In this document: piece after piece, positions 26,669 to 35,054 of the stretch
How the letters are laid out: each line of letters starts with the position of its first letter
Numbering within the stretch: position 1 is the first letter of the stretch
Assembly: GCA_017303395.1 (NCBI GenBank)
Contig: JAFLBN010000005.1
Span: 1-64,000 of the forward strand
Length of the DNA: 64,000 nt
Reading direction: 5' to 3'
Source of the DNA: Chitinophagales bacterium
Lineage (GTDB): Bacteria > Bacteroidota > Bacteroidia > Chitinophagales > Chitinophagaceae
Translations under genes and position numbers: made by a program
The notes under the pieces: generated by a model
What the model saw: the letters and a program-made list of their open reading frames with translations, nothing else
Databases searched by the model: none
What the model was told of the DNA's origin: nothing

Positions 26669-27391
26669 TTAGTTATTAAGCGCTCCTGCGGCAGCCCATT
26701 TCTGTACTTGTGCTATCTGACATGTGCTCAATTTTGCACCGCCACTTGGCATGGCACTTACGCCTGCCTCGTGCCTGATGGTTTGCAATAACTTGCCATT
26801 CAGTGTTGCGTTTTTAACCCCATCGTAGGTATCCAGCACAACACCTTTGGATGCTGAGGCGCCGCTGTGGCATCCTTTACAATACGTATCCATGATAGGC
26901 TTGATATTAGCACTGTAGGTAAAATTATTGCTGTCGCAAGGTGTGCCGCAGTTGGTTTTGTTATTGGCACCTTCGTTTATCCAGCGCGCTATCAGTGTTA
27001 TCTGTGCATTAGTGAGTGGTGCCGCAGGCGCTTGTGGCATACGGTCCTTAGGATCGTTGTCAGTTATTGCCTTATACAGCTTGGTCTCGCTTGCATTGCC
27101 CTTTACAAACTCCTTTGCCGTAATGGTCTCGTAGCTTGTAAAAACATAACCATCGGCCTTGTCTGTGGCATTGTGGCAACCACTTTGGGTACAGTTGGCA
27201 ATGAATATGGGTAGTATATCTCTGGAAAAACAGATACCTGTATCTACAGTGTTATTACCACCATTGTTGTTATTGCCACCGTTGTTATTGCTACCTGTAT
27301 TGGCAGGTGCAGGTGTGTTTGCTTTGTGTTGACATGCTATCGCCATAATAGCTGATACTGCAATAGCTGTTCCAATCTTAATCAGTTTCAT
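26669..27391 (-). CDS. Dihaem cytochrome c lipoprotein (CX4CH and CxxCH)
   Basis: After a lipoprotein signal (AIAC at the end) and an Asn/Gly-rich linker come two cytochrome c domains. The first has ILPIFIANCTQSGCHN, a CX4CH site, and methionine in KDRMPQAPAAPL. The second has IKPIMDTYCKGCHSG, a normal CxxCH, and methionine in VSAMPSGGAKL. Each ends in the helix xWxxxGAxNN. The longer frame from 27415 begins with a TTG, so the ATG at 27391 is taken. The protein should be a small electron shuttle. Its C-terminal domain and the next gene's product look like a duplication. Confidence 0.78.
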   Translation of the reverse strand: MKLIKIGTAIAVSAIMAIACQHKANTPAPANTGSNNNGGNNNNGGNNTVDTGICFSRDILPIFIANCTQSGCHNATDKADGYVFTSYETITAKEFVKGNASETKLYKAITDNDPKDRMPQAPAAPLTNAQITLIARWINEGANNKTNCGTPCDSNNFTYSANIKPIMDTYCKGCHSGASASKGVVLDTYDGVKNATLNGKLLQTIRHEAGVSAMPSGGAKLSTCQIAQVQKWAAAGALNN

Positions 27392-27418
27392 ACTTCTATA
27401 TGCTACATTTAACAAATC

Positions 27419-27820
27419 CTACTTCAATACGCAGTCTGTAAGTGTGGGGCCAAACATATCTACTGATGCAAAACGCCCCCTGATAGTTATGGTTTTGCCG
27501 ACTTCTGCAGTAGCTCCTGCATCGCGCATGGTACATTGTACAGATGCCATATCGTTGCCGGCCAGTGTAATGGCAGCCTTGCCTTCCTGATTATTCTTCA
27601 CCTCTGTAACTGTGCCACTTACATCCAATACTTTGTTGGTGTACGTAGTAGTCGCTTCTGCCTCGTTTACGGCAAATGCATTGCAAAGATTGGCTGCAGT
27701 AATGGCTACACCCTCAGCGTCTTCTACTTTTGCATGCGGCTTGTTCCACATATAGACGCCCACAGCAGCACCAACGAGTGCCAGTGCCAGAACAATGTAG
27801 ATGATACGTTTAAGATTCAT
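27419..27820 (-). CDS. Membrane-anchored OB-fold protein (tRNA_anti-like)
   Basis: One N-terminal membrane helix (residues 6-24) is followed by an OB-fold-like domain: ANLCNAFAVNEAEA, KVLDVSGTVTEVKNN, AITLAGNDMASVQC and GKTITIRGRF. This is the tRNA_anti-like family, which despite the name is a periplasmic or membrane-attached OB fold in Bacteroidota with no proven nucleic-acid role. It is the first gene of the cytochrome/YceI/DUF5777 unit, with a -7 box 18 bases upstream. Confidence 0.65.
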   Translation of the reverse strand: MNLKRIIYIVLALALVGAAVGVYMWNKPHAKVEDAEGVAITAANLCNAFAVNEAEATTTYTNKVLDVSGTVTEVKNNQEGKAAITLAGNDMASVQCTMRDAGATAEVGKTITIRGRFASVDMFGPTLTDCVLK

Positions 27821-27837
27821 ATAAACGGCTTTGAGTT

Positions 27838-27845
27838 CAAAATTA
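27838..27845 (-). promoter_or_regulatory. -7 box of the cytochrome/YceI/DUF5777 unit
   Basis: On the minus strand this reads TAATTTTG, an exact TAnnTTTG, followed by AACTC and the ATG at 27820. It suggests the five-gene unit is transcribed separately from the two-component genes upstream. Confidence 0.55.
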
Positions 27846-27939
27846 TGGGTTACAGATTATCTGCATGACCGTATTGTGACGAATCGGGAAATCGCAGGGA
27901 CGAGCATGTATATTTTCTGTTTGTATATTTTTTTGATGT

Positions 27940-28695
27940 TTATAAATGTTCATCAGCCAGCCATTTCTTGAAATCAGCAGCTCTTTCAGAGCTTACAACA
28001 GGGTCTTCTTTTACAGGCGGTTTCAGTGATACAATGACACGCGCCTTGGTATGCGTGCGCATATCAGCAATTGCTTTTATGTTGATGAGGTATTGCCTGT
28101 TGAGCCTGAAGAAAGTCTTCGGGTCGAGCATAGACTGCAGGGCATCCAGATTGTGATCCATCGGGTAGTTTCTTCCTTCAAAGGTGCGAGCCATGGTACC
28201 TTTATTCTCGCTATAGCAATAGGCAATATCTTCTGCTTCCAGCGTTTTGATATGCTCACCAAAACGGATGATGAACCTGCGCTTGTATTCGGGGCTGTTC
28301 AAAGCCTGCTCAAGCACCTGGCTTTTTTCATTGAATATCTTCTTGAATTCGCCCAGTTTGTCAATAGCAGATTTCAGTTCATCTTTTTTGATGGGCTTCA
28401 TCAGATAGTCGATACTGGAAGCTTTGAAAGCATCGATGGCATATTGGTCGTATGCGGTAGTAAAAACAATTGGCGCATCTATCTTGGTCAGCTTCAGCAA
28501 ATCGAAAGCAGAACCATCTGCAAGGTGCACATCCATGAAAACGATATCGGGTGCTTTGTTTGCACCAAACCACTGTTTGGCATCTGCCACACTATCCAGA
28601 TGCGCTACTATTGCTGCACTTGGCAGCAATTCTTCTACCAGTTTTGCCAGCCTGCGGTATGCAGGCATTTCATCTTCTATAATAACTACGTTCAT
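27940..28695 (-). CDS. LytTR-family response regulator (copy 1)
   Basis: An N-terminal receiver (residues 1-120) has the acidic pocket E7/D8, the phospho-acceptor D55 (IVFMDVHL), the conserved Thr in FTTAY, and the lysine in LMKPIKK. From about 140 to the end a LytTR DNA-binding domain follows (FIIRFGEHIKTLEAEDIAYC, HNLDALQSMLDPKTFFRLNR). It overlaps the histidine kinase gene by four bases (ATGA), so the pair is translationally coupled. Its natural target is probably the redox genes on either side. Confidence 0.9.
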   Translation of the reverse strand: MNVVIIEDEMPAYRRLAKLVEELLPSAAIVAHLDSVADAKQWFGANKAPDIVFMDVHLADGSAFDLLKLTKIDAPIVFTTAYDQYAIDAFKASSIDYLMKPIKKDELKSAIDKLGEFKKIFNEKSQVLEQALNSPEYKRRFIIRFGEHIKTLEAEDIAYCYSENKGTMARTFEGRNYPMDHNLDALQSMLDPKTFFRLNRQYLINIKAIADMRTHTKARVIVSLKPPVKEDPVVSSERAADFKKWLADEHL

Positions 28696-31553
28696 AATAA
28701 TGGTAAGTTGACAATAAACTCTTTTTCGCTGAGCCTGTAGTGAACCCTCTTTTCTGTGAGCAGCGAATATCTGCGCTGCACATTGGAAAGCCCAAGCCCC
28801 TCGCCTTTTTCTTTACTTATTTTAGGATTGTATGTGTTGCGTATGGTTATCATGTCTTCCGTAGCCTCTATGGTAATAGTGAGTGGTTTTGACATGGAAA
28901 CAACATTGTGCTTCAATGCATTCTCTACCAAAAGTTGCAAGGCAAGCGGCACTATCTGTTTGGTCTTCATCACATGTTCGGGTATGTTTACTACCAGCTT
29001 CATGGCATCGCCAAAGCGGCTTTGCTGAATGTAAATATAGTTTTCGAGTATATGCCATTCTTCAGAAAGCAACACAAGGTCTTTATTGCGGAAGGAAAGC
29101 ATATTGCGATACAAGTCTGACAAATGTGTTGTGTATTGCGATGCCACCTCTTTGTCTTCTTCTATCAGGCTGGCAAGGGTATTGAGGCTGTTGAAAAGAA
29201 AATGCGGATTCACCTGGCTCTTCAGATGCTCGTATTCAAACATCATACGTTCTCGCTGCAGCGAAGAAAGTTTGCGAAGATTCTTTTCACGAAGGCTGAT
29301 ATAAGTATAACCTGCTGCTACTAATACACCGCTTATCAATAACAAAAACCAACCTGTACGCCAGAAGGGTTTACTGATAACAAAAGAGTACGATGCTTCA
29401 TTGAAACGGCCAAAGCTATTGTTAAGCGATGCCTGTACTTTGAAGGTATATTTAGCAGGTGGAAGTTGAGGAAAAGTTGCTGCTTCATCGTTTGTAACAA
29501 CCCAGTCTTCGTTATAGCCTTCCAGCATATAGCGGTAGTGCAGCTTATCGGGGTTTGCAAAATTGATGCCTTCGTAATTGAACGTAATGTGATTTTGATT
29601 GTGGCTGAATTCCTTTTCGTCGGGGTTTATTTTTTTAAACAGCACACTGATATTTTCTATACGCACATTCGGGCGAATATCGAACGGGCTGTAAACATTT
29701 TTGAAAATAATAAACCCATGCTCGAAAGGCACATAGAAATTGCCTGTCTTGTCTTTGGCATATAGTTTCAGCGTAGCAGACGTACTGTCTATATGCATGC
29801 CCTGCCTGCTGTTGTAGCTGCGAAACTGACGGCTGTAAGGATACCACACATCTATGCCTTTATCGTGTATCAGCGCCACCTGCCCTGTTGCATTGGCAGC
29901 AATGGTATGTACGTTTACATCTTGCAGGCCTTGTCTTGTGCTAACGTGTACCCAAGTTTTGCCATCGTACATATATACTCCGTTGCCAAATGTAGAAAGC
30001 CATATATGGTGCAGTGCATCTTCTGCAATGGTATATACCACATTGCCCGATATACCGTTACCATTCTTCCATTGAGTGTACTTTCCTTTATCATACATCA
30101 CCACGCCGCCGCCGTCTGTTGCCATCCATATCCTACCCTTGCTATCGGGAAACACCTGATAAACATAGTCGCTTCCGGCACCGCTTTTCTTGTTGTGTAT
30201 GGTTACGGTTCCAGGCTGCATGGTGGCATGATTGTATGCTATCTGCTCCACCCCGTTCAGCCCTGCTACCCATACATATCCATCAGATGTATTGATGTCC
30301 AGCACGCTTTCATTATTCAAGGCATCTACACCGGAAAATTTACTTACCACACCCTGCTTTCTGTAGTACACACCCGCCCCCAATGTACCTATCCACAAAA
30401 CGCCGTCGGCATCGGTATGCAGTACAGATATATCGCCCTTGGCCTCGTACAAAAACTGTGGCTTTGTGTTTCTGCCGGTAGCAGGTACGCTATACAGTTT
30501 GTTTTGCAACGAAAACAAGATGTTGTTACCCTCATCGCAAGTAAGCGAGCGAATATTATTCAAAGCATACGGGGCATCAACGGGCTTGTACAACATGTAT
30601 TCATCCGTTATCATGGTAAGGCCCGTATTTGTACCACACCATACTATACCCGAACGGCCAAGTATCAGTTTGCGCATTTTAACCCCCTCAAACCGATATG
30701 CCCGTGTATGTATTTTTTCAAGTTCTTTATCGGCAGAAAGCTCTACGAGATAGCCATCTTCCGTAGCTACCCATGCTTTGTTGCCAGCAAGCGGCAACAC
30801 ATCGTTTATCTGCCCCCAGTGCCATGCACTGTCAAGCACAGGCATCCACACCTGGCGAGACTTACGGCAATAGAACCCGATACCACCGTCTTGCATGGCC
30901 ACCCAGCAGGCGCTGTTATCGGGCATTGGTTTTACGGTACGTACTATATTGTCAGCCAGTCCTTCTTCGGTTGTAAAGTTGCGAATACTCAGCTTCCCCT
31001 TATCTACTGACACCTCGTTGATACCCTGATCTGTGCTTACCACTAAATGCTTACCGGGGAATACTGAGATATTATAAACATAATCGTCTGAAAGCCCTGT
31101 GGATGTATTGCAAGCTACACCGATATTGTTCATTATCATATAGAAGCCCTGCCCCTCTGTACATACCCACAGCACACCCGCGCCATCGCAATACATATCT
31201 GAAATAGCAGATGCAGGCTTTGCACCATTAATGCGAAACGGCACAAACTTGTCGTCTTCCAATATATTGATGCTACCATCAGAATGGCCTGAGACAATGG
31301 TATTGCCATACATAGTAATGGCAGTCACAGGCTTGCGGGCACTGTCGCCCATCATACGTACCTGCCTGCCGTTGAAGCGGTACACACCATCGTCTGTACC
31401 TAGCCACAAATAACCATAGCCATCTTGCAGCATAGCATTTACCCTAACGGGGATATTTGCATCATTGAGCCAGAAATTGCGTGTGAAAGGGCGCTGCGCT
31501 GCTACACCCATGGTGCTGCATATAAATACAATAAGCAGTATTGCAAAGCGCAT
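28692..31553 (-). CDS. Two-component propeller histidine kinase (LytS/HisKA_7TM-unrelated type)
   Basis: A signal peptide (to VAAQ) leads to a periplasmic sensor made of two-component regulator propeller repeats (about residues 25-620, with GYLWLGTDDGVYRF, VLWVCTEGQGF, RIWMATDGGGV and HIWLSTFGNGVYM), then a Y_Y_Y domain (about 650-735), one membrane helix (about 737-757) and a cytoplasmic kinase. The kinase has the His-kinase motif NPHFLFN with H784 and a HATPase G box (GEGLGLSNV). It senses something outside and phosphorylates the adjacent LytTR regulator. It lies 7 bases downstream of a YceI gene. Confidence 0.88.
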   Translation of the reverse strand: MRFAILLIVFICSTMGVAAQRPFTRNFWLNDANIPVRVNAMLQDGYGYLWLGTDDGVYRFNGRQVRMMGDSARKPVTAITMYGNTIVSGHSDGSINILEDDKFVPFRINGAKPASAISDMYCDGAGVLWVCTEGQGFYMIMNNIGVACNTSTGLSDDYVYNISVFPGKHLVVSTDQGINEVSVDKGKLSIRNFTTEEGLADNIVRTVKPMPDNSACWVAMQDGGIGFYCRKSRQVWMPVLDSAWHWGQINDVLPLAGNKAWVATEDGYLVELSADKELEKIHTRAYRFEGVKMRKLILGRSGIVWCGTNTGLTMITDEYMLYKPVDAPYALNNIRSLTCDEGNNILFSLQNKLYSVPATGRNTKPQFLYEAKGDISVLHTDADGVLWIGTLGAGVYYRKQGVVSKFSGVDALNNESVLDINTSDGYVWVAGLNGVEQIAYNHATMQPGTVTIHNKKSGAGSDYVYQVFPDSKGRIWMATDGGGVVMYDKGKYTQWKNGNGISGNVVYTIAEDALHHIWLSTFGNGVYMYDGKTWVHVSTRQGLQDVNVHTIAANATGQVALIHDKGIDVWYPYSRQFRSYNSRQGMHIDSTSATLKLYAKDKTGNFYVPFEHGFIIFKNVYSPFDIRPNVRIENISVLFKKINPDEKEFSHNQNHITFNYEGINFANPDKLHYRYMLEGYNEDWVVTNDEAATFPQLPPAKYTFKVQASLNNSFGRFNEASYSFVISKPFWRTGWFLLLISGVLVAAGYTYISLREKNLRKLSSLQRERMMFEYEHLKSQVNPHFLFNSLNTLASLIEEDKEVASQYTTHLSDLYRNMLSFRNKDLVLLSEEWHILENYIYIQQSRFGDAMKLVVNIPEHVMKTKQIVPLALQLLVENALKHNVVSMSKPLTITIEATEDMITIRNTYNPKISKEKGEGLGLSNVQRRYSLLTEKRVHYRLSEKEFIVNLPLL

Positions 31554-31560
31554 ATATTAT

Positions 31561-32118
31561 CTAACCACCTACGGGTGTCATACTACCGCTGACAGATACG
31601 TGTATATCGGGTGCCAGCTTATCGTACACCACCTTTGGTATTTTTATGTTGTGGTCGCCGAGCGAAACGAGAAATTCTGCATGTACCACTATCTTACCGT
31701 CCTTGCACTTGATATCTACATCCAGAATACGTTCGTGCTCTACGCCATGAATCGTCAGTTTACCTTTGGCCCGCACCTTATACTCTCCGTCTTTGCTGAT
31801 ATCTACGTCTTCAATAATCTTTCCCTTAAAGCTCGACTCGGGGTAGGCATCGGTTTCCATATAGTTTTCATTAAAGTGCTCTCGCTGCAGCGGACTGTTG
31901 AAACCCGCGAAACTGCTGTTGGACACTTTGAATGCAAACAACTTCTTTTTGATATCGAGTACCCCCTTCAGTTGTGTAGTAGAAGCACGGATAAGCTCTT
32001 GCGGAGCTTCGGAGTAAAAACGAATAAGCCCTTGCTTCATCTCGTAGGTTTGCTGTGCAGATACCGAAAGACTGCAGCATAAACTACTGATTATTAACAA
32101 GTACTTCAACATAGGCAT
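31561..32118 (-). CDS. YceI-family periplasmic protein (copy 2)
   Basis: Like the copy at 25.7 kb it has a signal peptide (to SVSAQ), the strand FAFKVSNSSFAGFNSPLQREHF, METDAYPESSFKGK and KLTIHGVEHERI. It is only moderately similar to copy 1. Two in-frame ATGs (32118, 32112) are both plausible. It is the first gene of an operon with the propeller kinase and its regulator, so the YceI ligand or its redox state may be what that kinase reports on. This link is an inference from gene order. Confidence 0.82.
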   Translation of the reverse strand: MPMLKYLLIISSLCCSLSVSAQQTYEMKQGLIRFYSEAPQELIRASTTQLKGVLDIKKKLFAFKVSNSSFAGFNSPLQREHFNENYMETDAYPESSFKGKIIEDVDISKDGEYKVRAKGKLTIHGVEHERILDVDIKCKDGKIVVHAEFLVSLGDHNIKIPKVVYDKLAPDIHVSVSGSMTPVGG

Positions 32119-32227
32119 GCTAAAGATAATTAAGATATGCTTAAAAAACGAACCTGTCCGCTTGCCGTGTACCCGCTTTCCCTTAACTTTAAATCGTTAC
32201 GCATTATCTATAGTCAGATATTTGATT

Positions 32228-34339
32228 ATGAAACTGAAACTGGTGGTATTATTTCTTTTGTTGCTGGCGCAATGGCATTGCTATGCGCAGCCAGATACTA
32301 CCGTAACCATCTTACCCCTGCAAAAGCTGAGTATATGCCCGGGAGATACCCTGCATGCACACTACACAGTCAACAAACGTTTTCAGTCGGGCAATACCTT
32401 TCTTGCAGAGCTCTCCACTGCATCAGGGAATTTTGCAATAGGAACCATCGTAGTAGGAAGCTACACTTCAGACACCAATGGTGTGATAATATGCAACATA
32501 CCCATAAACATAACAGCAGGCAGTGGTTACAGAATAAGGGTTATTGCAAGCAAGCCAACACGTGCATCTACAGACAACGGTTCTGACATAACTATAAAAA
32601 TAAAGCCTGCTATTGCCCCCGCATCAGTAAAAGTGTGTCAGGGTAACATTATAACACTGAATGCCCATAGTACTACACCCGGCGCAATCACAACATGGAA
32701 TGGCCCTTTATCTTACACCGGCAGTGGTTCTCCCGCTGCTATTGCATCTGCTCAATTGAACATGGCGGGGAAGTACTATGCCACAACACTGTTGAACGGA
32801 TGTATGAGCTACGATAGTTTATCTGTAACCGTCAATCCGACCCCTGTTGCATTGCTGACGACCAACTCTCCTGTATGTCTTGGCGATACTATGCGACTGA
32901 ATATGAATTGGCAACCACATACAACCAATCTGCTTAAATTTCCCGGAGGGTTGGTAATAACCAATAACATAAACTATAGTATATATGGTGCACACCCATC
33001 ATATGCAGGCACATATATGCTGGTAGTGGCCGATACCAATAATTGTACAGATACCACCTATCAGAACTTCACAGTAAAACCACTGCCCGACTCTCCCAGC
33101 ATCAGCAGCAATAGCCCAATATGTACGGGTAAAAAATTACAACTCTTCGGGTGGCCTGGCACAACAACCAATGCATCTTTCATATGGAACGGGCCCGGAG
33201 GGTTTACATCAGCTTCACCTACACCTTTTATAAACAATGCTACTGCTGCCAATGCGGGTGTATATACACTTCGTACATTCTTTAATGGCTGCTACTCTGC
33301 ACCGGTGTACGACACTATATCTATTGTAGATAAGCCCGAAAAGCCAACGGGAAGCAGTAACAGCCCATTGTGTGATGGCGATGGCATGCAACTGACAGCA
33401 AAAGACGTTCCCGGAGCTTATTATCTGTGGGTGGGCCCTAACAACTTCAAGAGCAATATTCAGAATCCGTTTTTGCCATTTGCTACTACACTTGCCACAG
33501 GCACGTACATCATCAGAGATAGCATAAGCGGCGGATGTGTGAACTATGATACCATATATGTGGAAGTAAATCCATACCCGAGAAAGGCAAGCATAGAAAG
33601 CAACAGCCCTGTGTGCGAGGGTGATACCCTGAAGATGCTCGTAGGGAGCGACCTGATTGGCACCAAATACATATGGTGGGGCGCAACGGGGCTGAGCGAT
33701 ACCGGCTTAACAGCACGCGTACCCGGTATGGGAGCCGGTAAAACAGGCCAGTATGGTGTAATAGCCAACTACAGAGGTTGCATAACCATAGGCGACACCA
33801 TAGATGTGACAACCAAGCCGGTGCCACAGATACCTGTTGCACAAAGTAATGGCCCACTGTGGGAAGGACAGGAACTGAAACTGACAGGTACCTGTACAAC
33901 TCCTGACGTACAATTCAGATGGAGCGGGCCTAATGGCTTTACAGATACTGGCAGCATTATATATCTGGGTCGTGTACTGGAACACCAACGCGGCACCTAC
34001 TTCGTATCTGCAGATAAAAACGGTTGCCTTTCTACCAGCAGCGTAACGGTTGACATCCGTAAAATGACGACTGCCAAAGACATAAACATAGTACTGTACC
34101 CTTCTCCCAACGATGGCAACTTCACGCTGGACATCAAAACAGAAGAAGAACAGATAATACCCGTAAGCATACACAGCCAGACAGGGCAGCAGATATATGA
34201 TGCAAAACTGCCTACAGACAAGAAGTTTTTGCACCAACAGTTCTCTCTTAAAGGGCGCATAGCAGGTGGCAGATACTACCTTACTACCATTGTAGATGGC
34301 AAGAAAGTACACCTGCCTTTTGTGGTAAACCGCAACTAA
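32228..34339 (+). CDS. T9SS cargo with shared adaptor module and Ig/PKD-like repeats
   Basis: The signal peptide (MKLKLVVLFLLLLAQ region, to CYAQ) starts at the ATG at 32228. The longer frame from 32117 would cover the divergent promoter. First comes a 100-residue module (FQSGNTFLAELSTASGNF ... GSGYRIRVIAS) also present in two LamG proteins downstream. Then come about six repeats of 75 residues with patterns SNSPVCxGD, WxGPxGF and GxYxxxxxxNGC, which are Ig/PKD-like. The C-terminal 85 residues (VLYPSPNDGNFTLDI to VVNRN) are a T9SS type A sorting domain. It should be a surface adhesin or matrix protein. Confidence 0.8.
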   Translation: MKLKLVVLFLLLLAQWHCYAQPDTTVTILPLQKLSICPGDTLHAHYTVNKRFQSGNTFLAELSTASGNFAIGTIVVGSYTSDTNGVIICNIPINITAGSGYRIRVIASKPTRASTDNGSDITIKIKPAIAPASVKVCQGNIITLNAHSTTPGAITTWNGPLSYTGSGSPAAIASAQLNMAGKYYATTLLNGCMSYDSLSVTVNPTPVALLTTNSPVCLGDTMRLNMNWQPHTTNLLKFPGGLVITNNINYSIYGAHPSYAGTYMLVVADTNNCTDTTYQNFTVKPLPDSPSISSNSPICTGKKLQLFGWPGTTTNASFIWNGPGGFTSASPTPFINNATAANAGVYTLRTFFNGCYSAPVYDTISIVDKPEKPTGSSNSPLCDGDGMQLTAKDVPGAYYLWVGPNNFKSNIQNPFLPFATTLATGTYIIRDSISGGCVNYDTIYVEVNPYPRKASIESNSPVCEGDTLKMLVGSDLIGTKYIWWGATGLSDTGLTARVPGMGAGKTGQYGVIANYRGCITIGDTIDVTTKPVPQIPVAQSNGPLWEGQELKLTGTCTTPDVQFRWSGPNGFTDTGSIIYLGRVLEHQRGTYFVSADKNGCLSTSSVTVDIRKMTTAKDINIVLYPSPNDGNFTLDIKTEEEQIIPVSIHSQTGQQIYDAKLPTDKKFLHQQFSLKGRIAGGRYYLTTIVDGKKVHLPFVVNRN

Positions 34340-34410
34340 TTCTACTGTTTTTAGATTTCTTTAACACACAGTAAATATCCCTTTGGCACAAGGCTTGCAA
34401 TAAGCATGAT

Positions 34411-34992
34411 ATGAATAGAATTTTCACCCTTTTGTTTGTATCACTATACGGCAGTGCTATGGCACAAAATGCCGATACAGTACTTAGCTTCAGCCTGCCG
34501 AGGGTGACAGTGGATGCCAAAAGAAACTGGGACAACGATACTGTTCGCTACAAATACAACCAGATGCGGTATTATGTGACTACCATTCTGCCCTATCTGG
34601 ATGCAGCCACTGCCATGATGAATGAACTGAACCGTAAAGAGCATGACCCTAACATAAGCAGACGAGAACGCAAAGATTTTGTAAACCGCAAAGAAGAAGA
34701 GATACGCCAACGTTTTGAAAACGAAATCAGCAAGCTGAATGAAACACAGGGTGTGTTGCTGGTAAAACTGATAGCCCGCCAAAGCGGCGAAAACATATAT
34801 GGCAAAATGGAAGAATACAAAAACACCTTCTATGCCATGAAGTGGCAGGCATGGGCCAGATTTCATGGCTTCAACCTGAACAAAAGATATGACCCGTACG
34901 AAGAGCCGATGCTGGAACACATCATGCAAAGCCTGGGGTATGAACTGCCGGCTAAATATGGCGAGTACGAAGCCCGCCTGAACACACATTAA
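34411..34992 (+). CDS. DUF4294 family protein
   Basis: A short signal peptide (to SAMAQ) precedes a mostly helical, charged protein. The stretch ETQGVLLVKLIARQSGENIYG and the Asn/Tyr-rich end (FHGFNLNKRYDPYEEPMLEHI) match DUF4294, a family found throughout Bacteroidota with unknown function. The length (193) is typical. The long middle helix (NELNRKEHDPNISRRERKDF) may form a coiled coil. It stands alone between two T9SS cargo genes. Confidence 0.75.
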   Translation: MNRIFTLLFVSLYGSAMAQNADTVLSFSLPRVTVDAKRNWDNDTVRYKYNQMRYYVTTILPYLDAATAMMNELNRKEHDPNISRRERKDFVNRKEEEIRQRFENEISKLNETQGVLLVKLIARQSGENIYGKMEEYKNTFYAMKWQAWARFHGFNLNKRYDPYEEPMLEHIMQSLGYELPAKYGEYEARLNTH

Positions 34993-35054
34993 TCGCCTTT
35001 CAGTTGCGCTCAGATAGTGTATTTTCCGTATTTTACAGCCTGTAAACACGACTT

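Noticed and set aside
29793-31010. 405-residue plus-strand frame
   Set aside because: It is antisense to the propeller kinase, whose propeller blades and kinase motifs are clear. The frame is an artefact of codon use.
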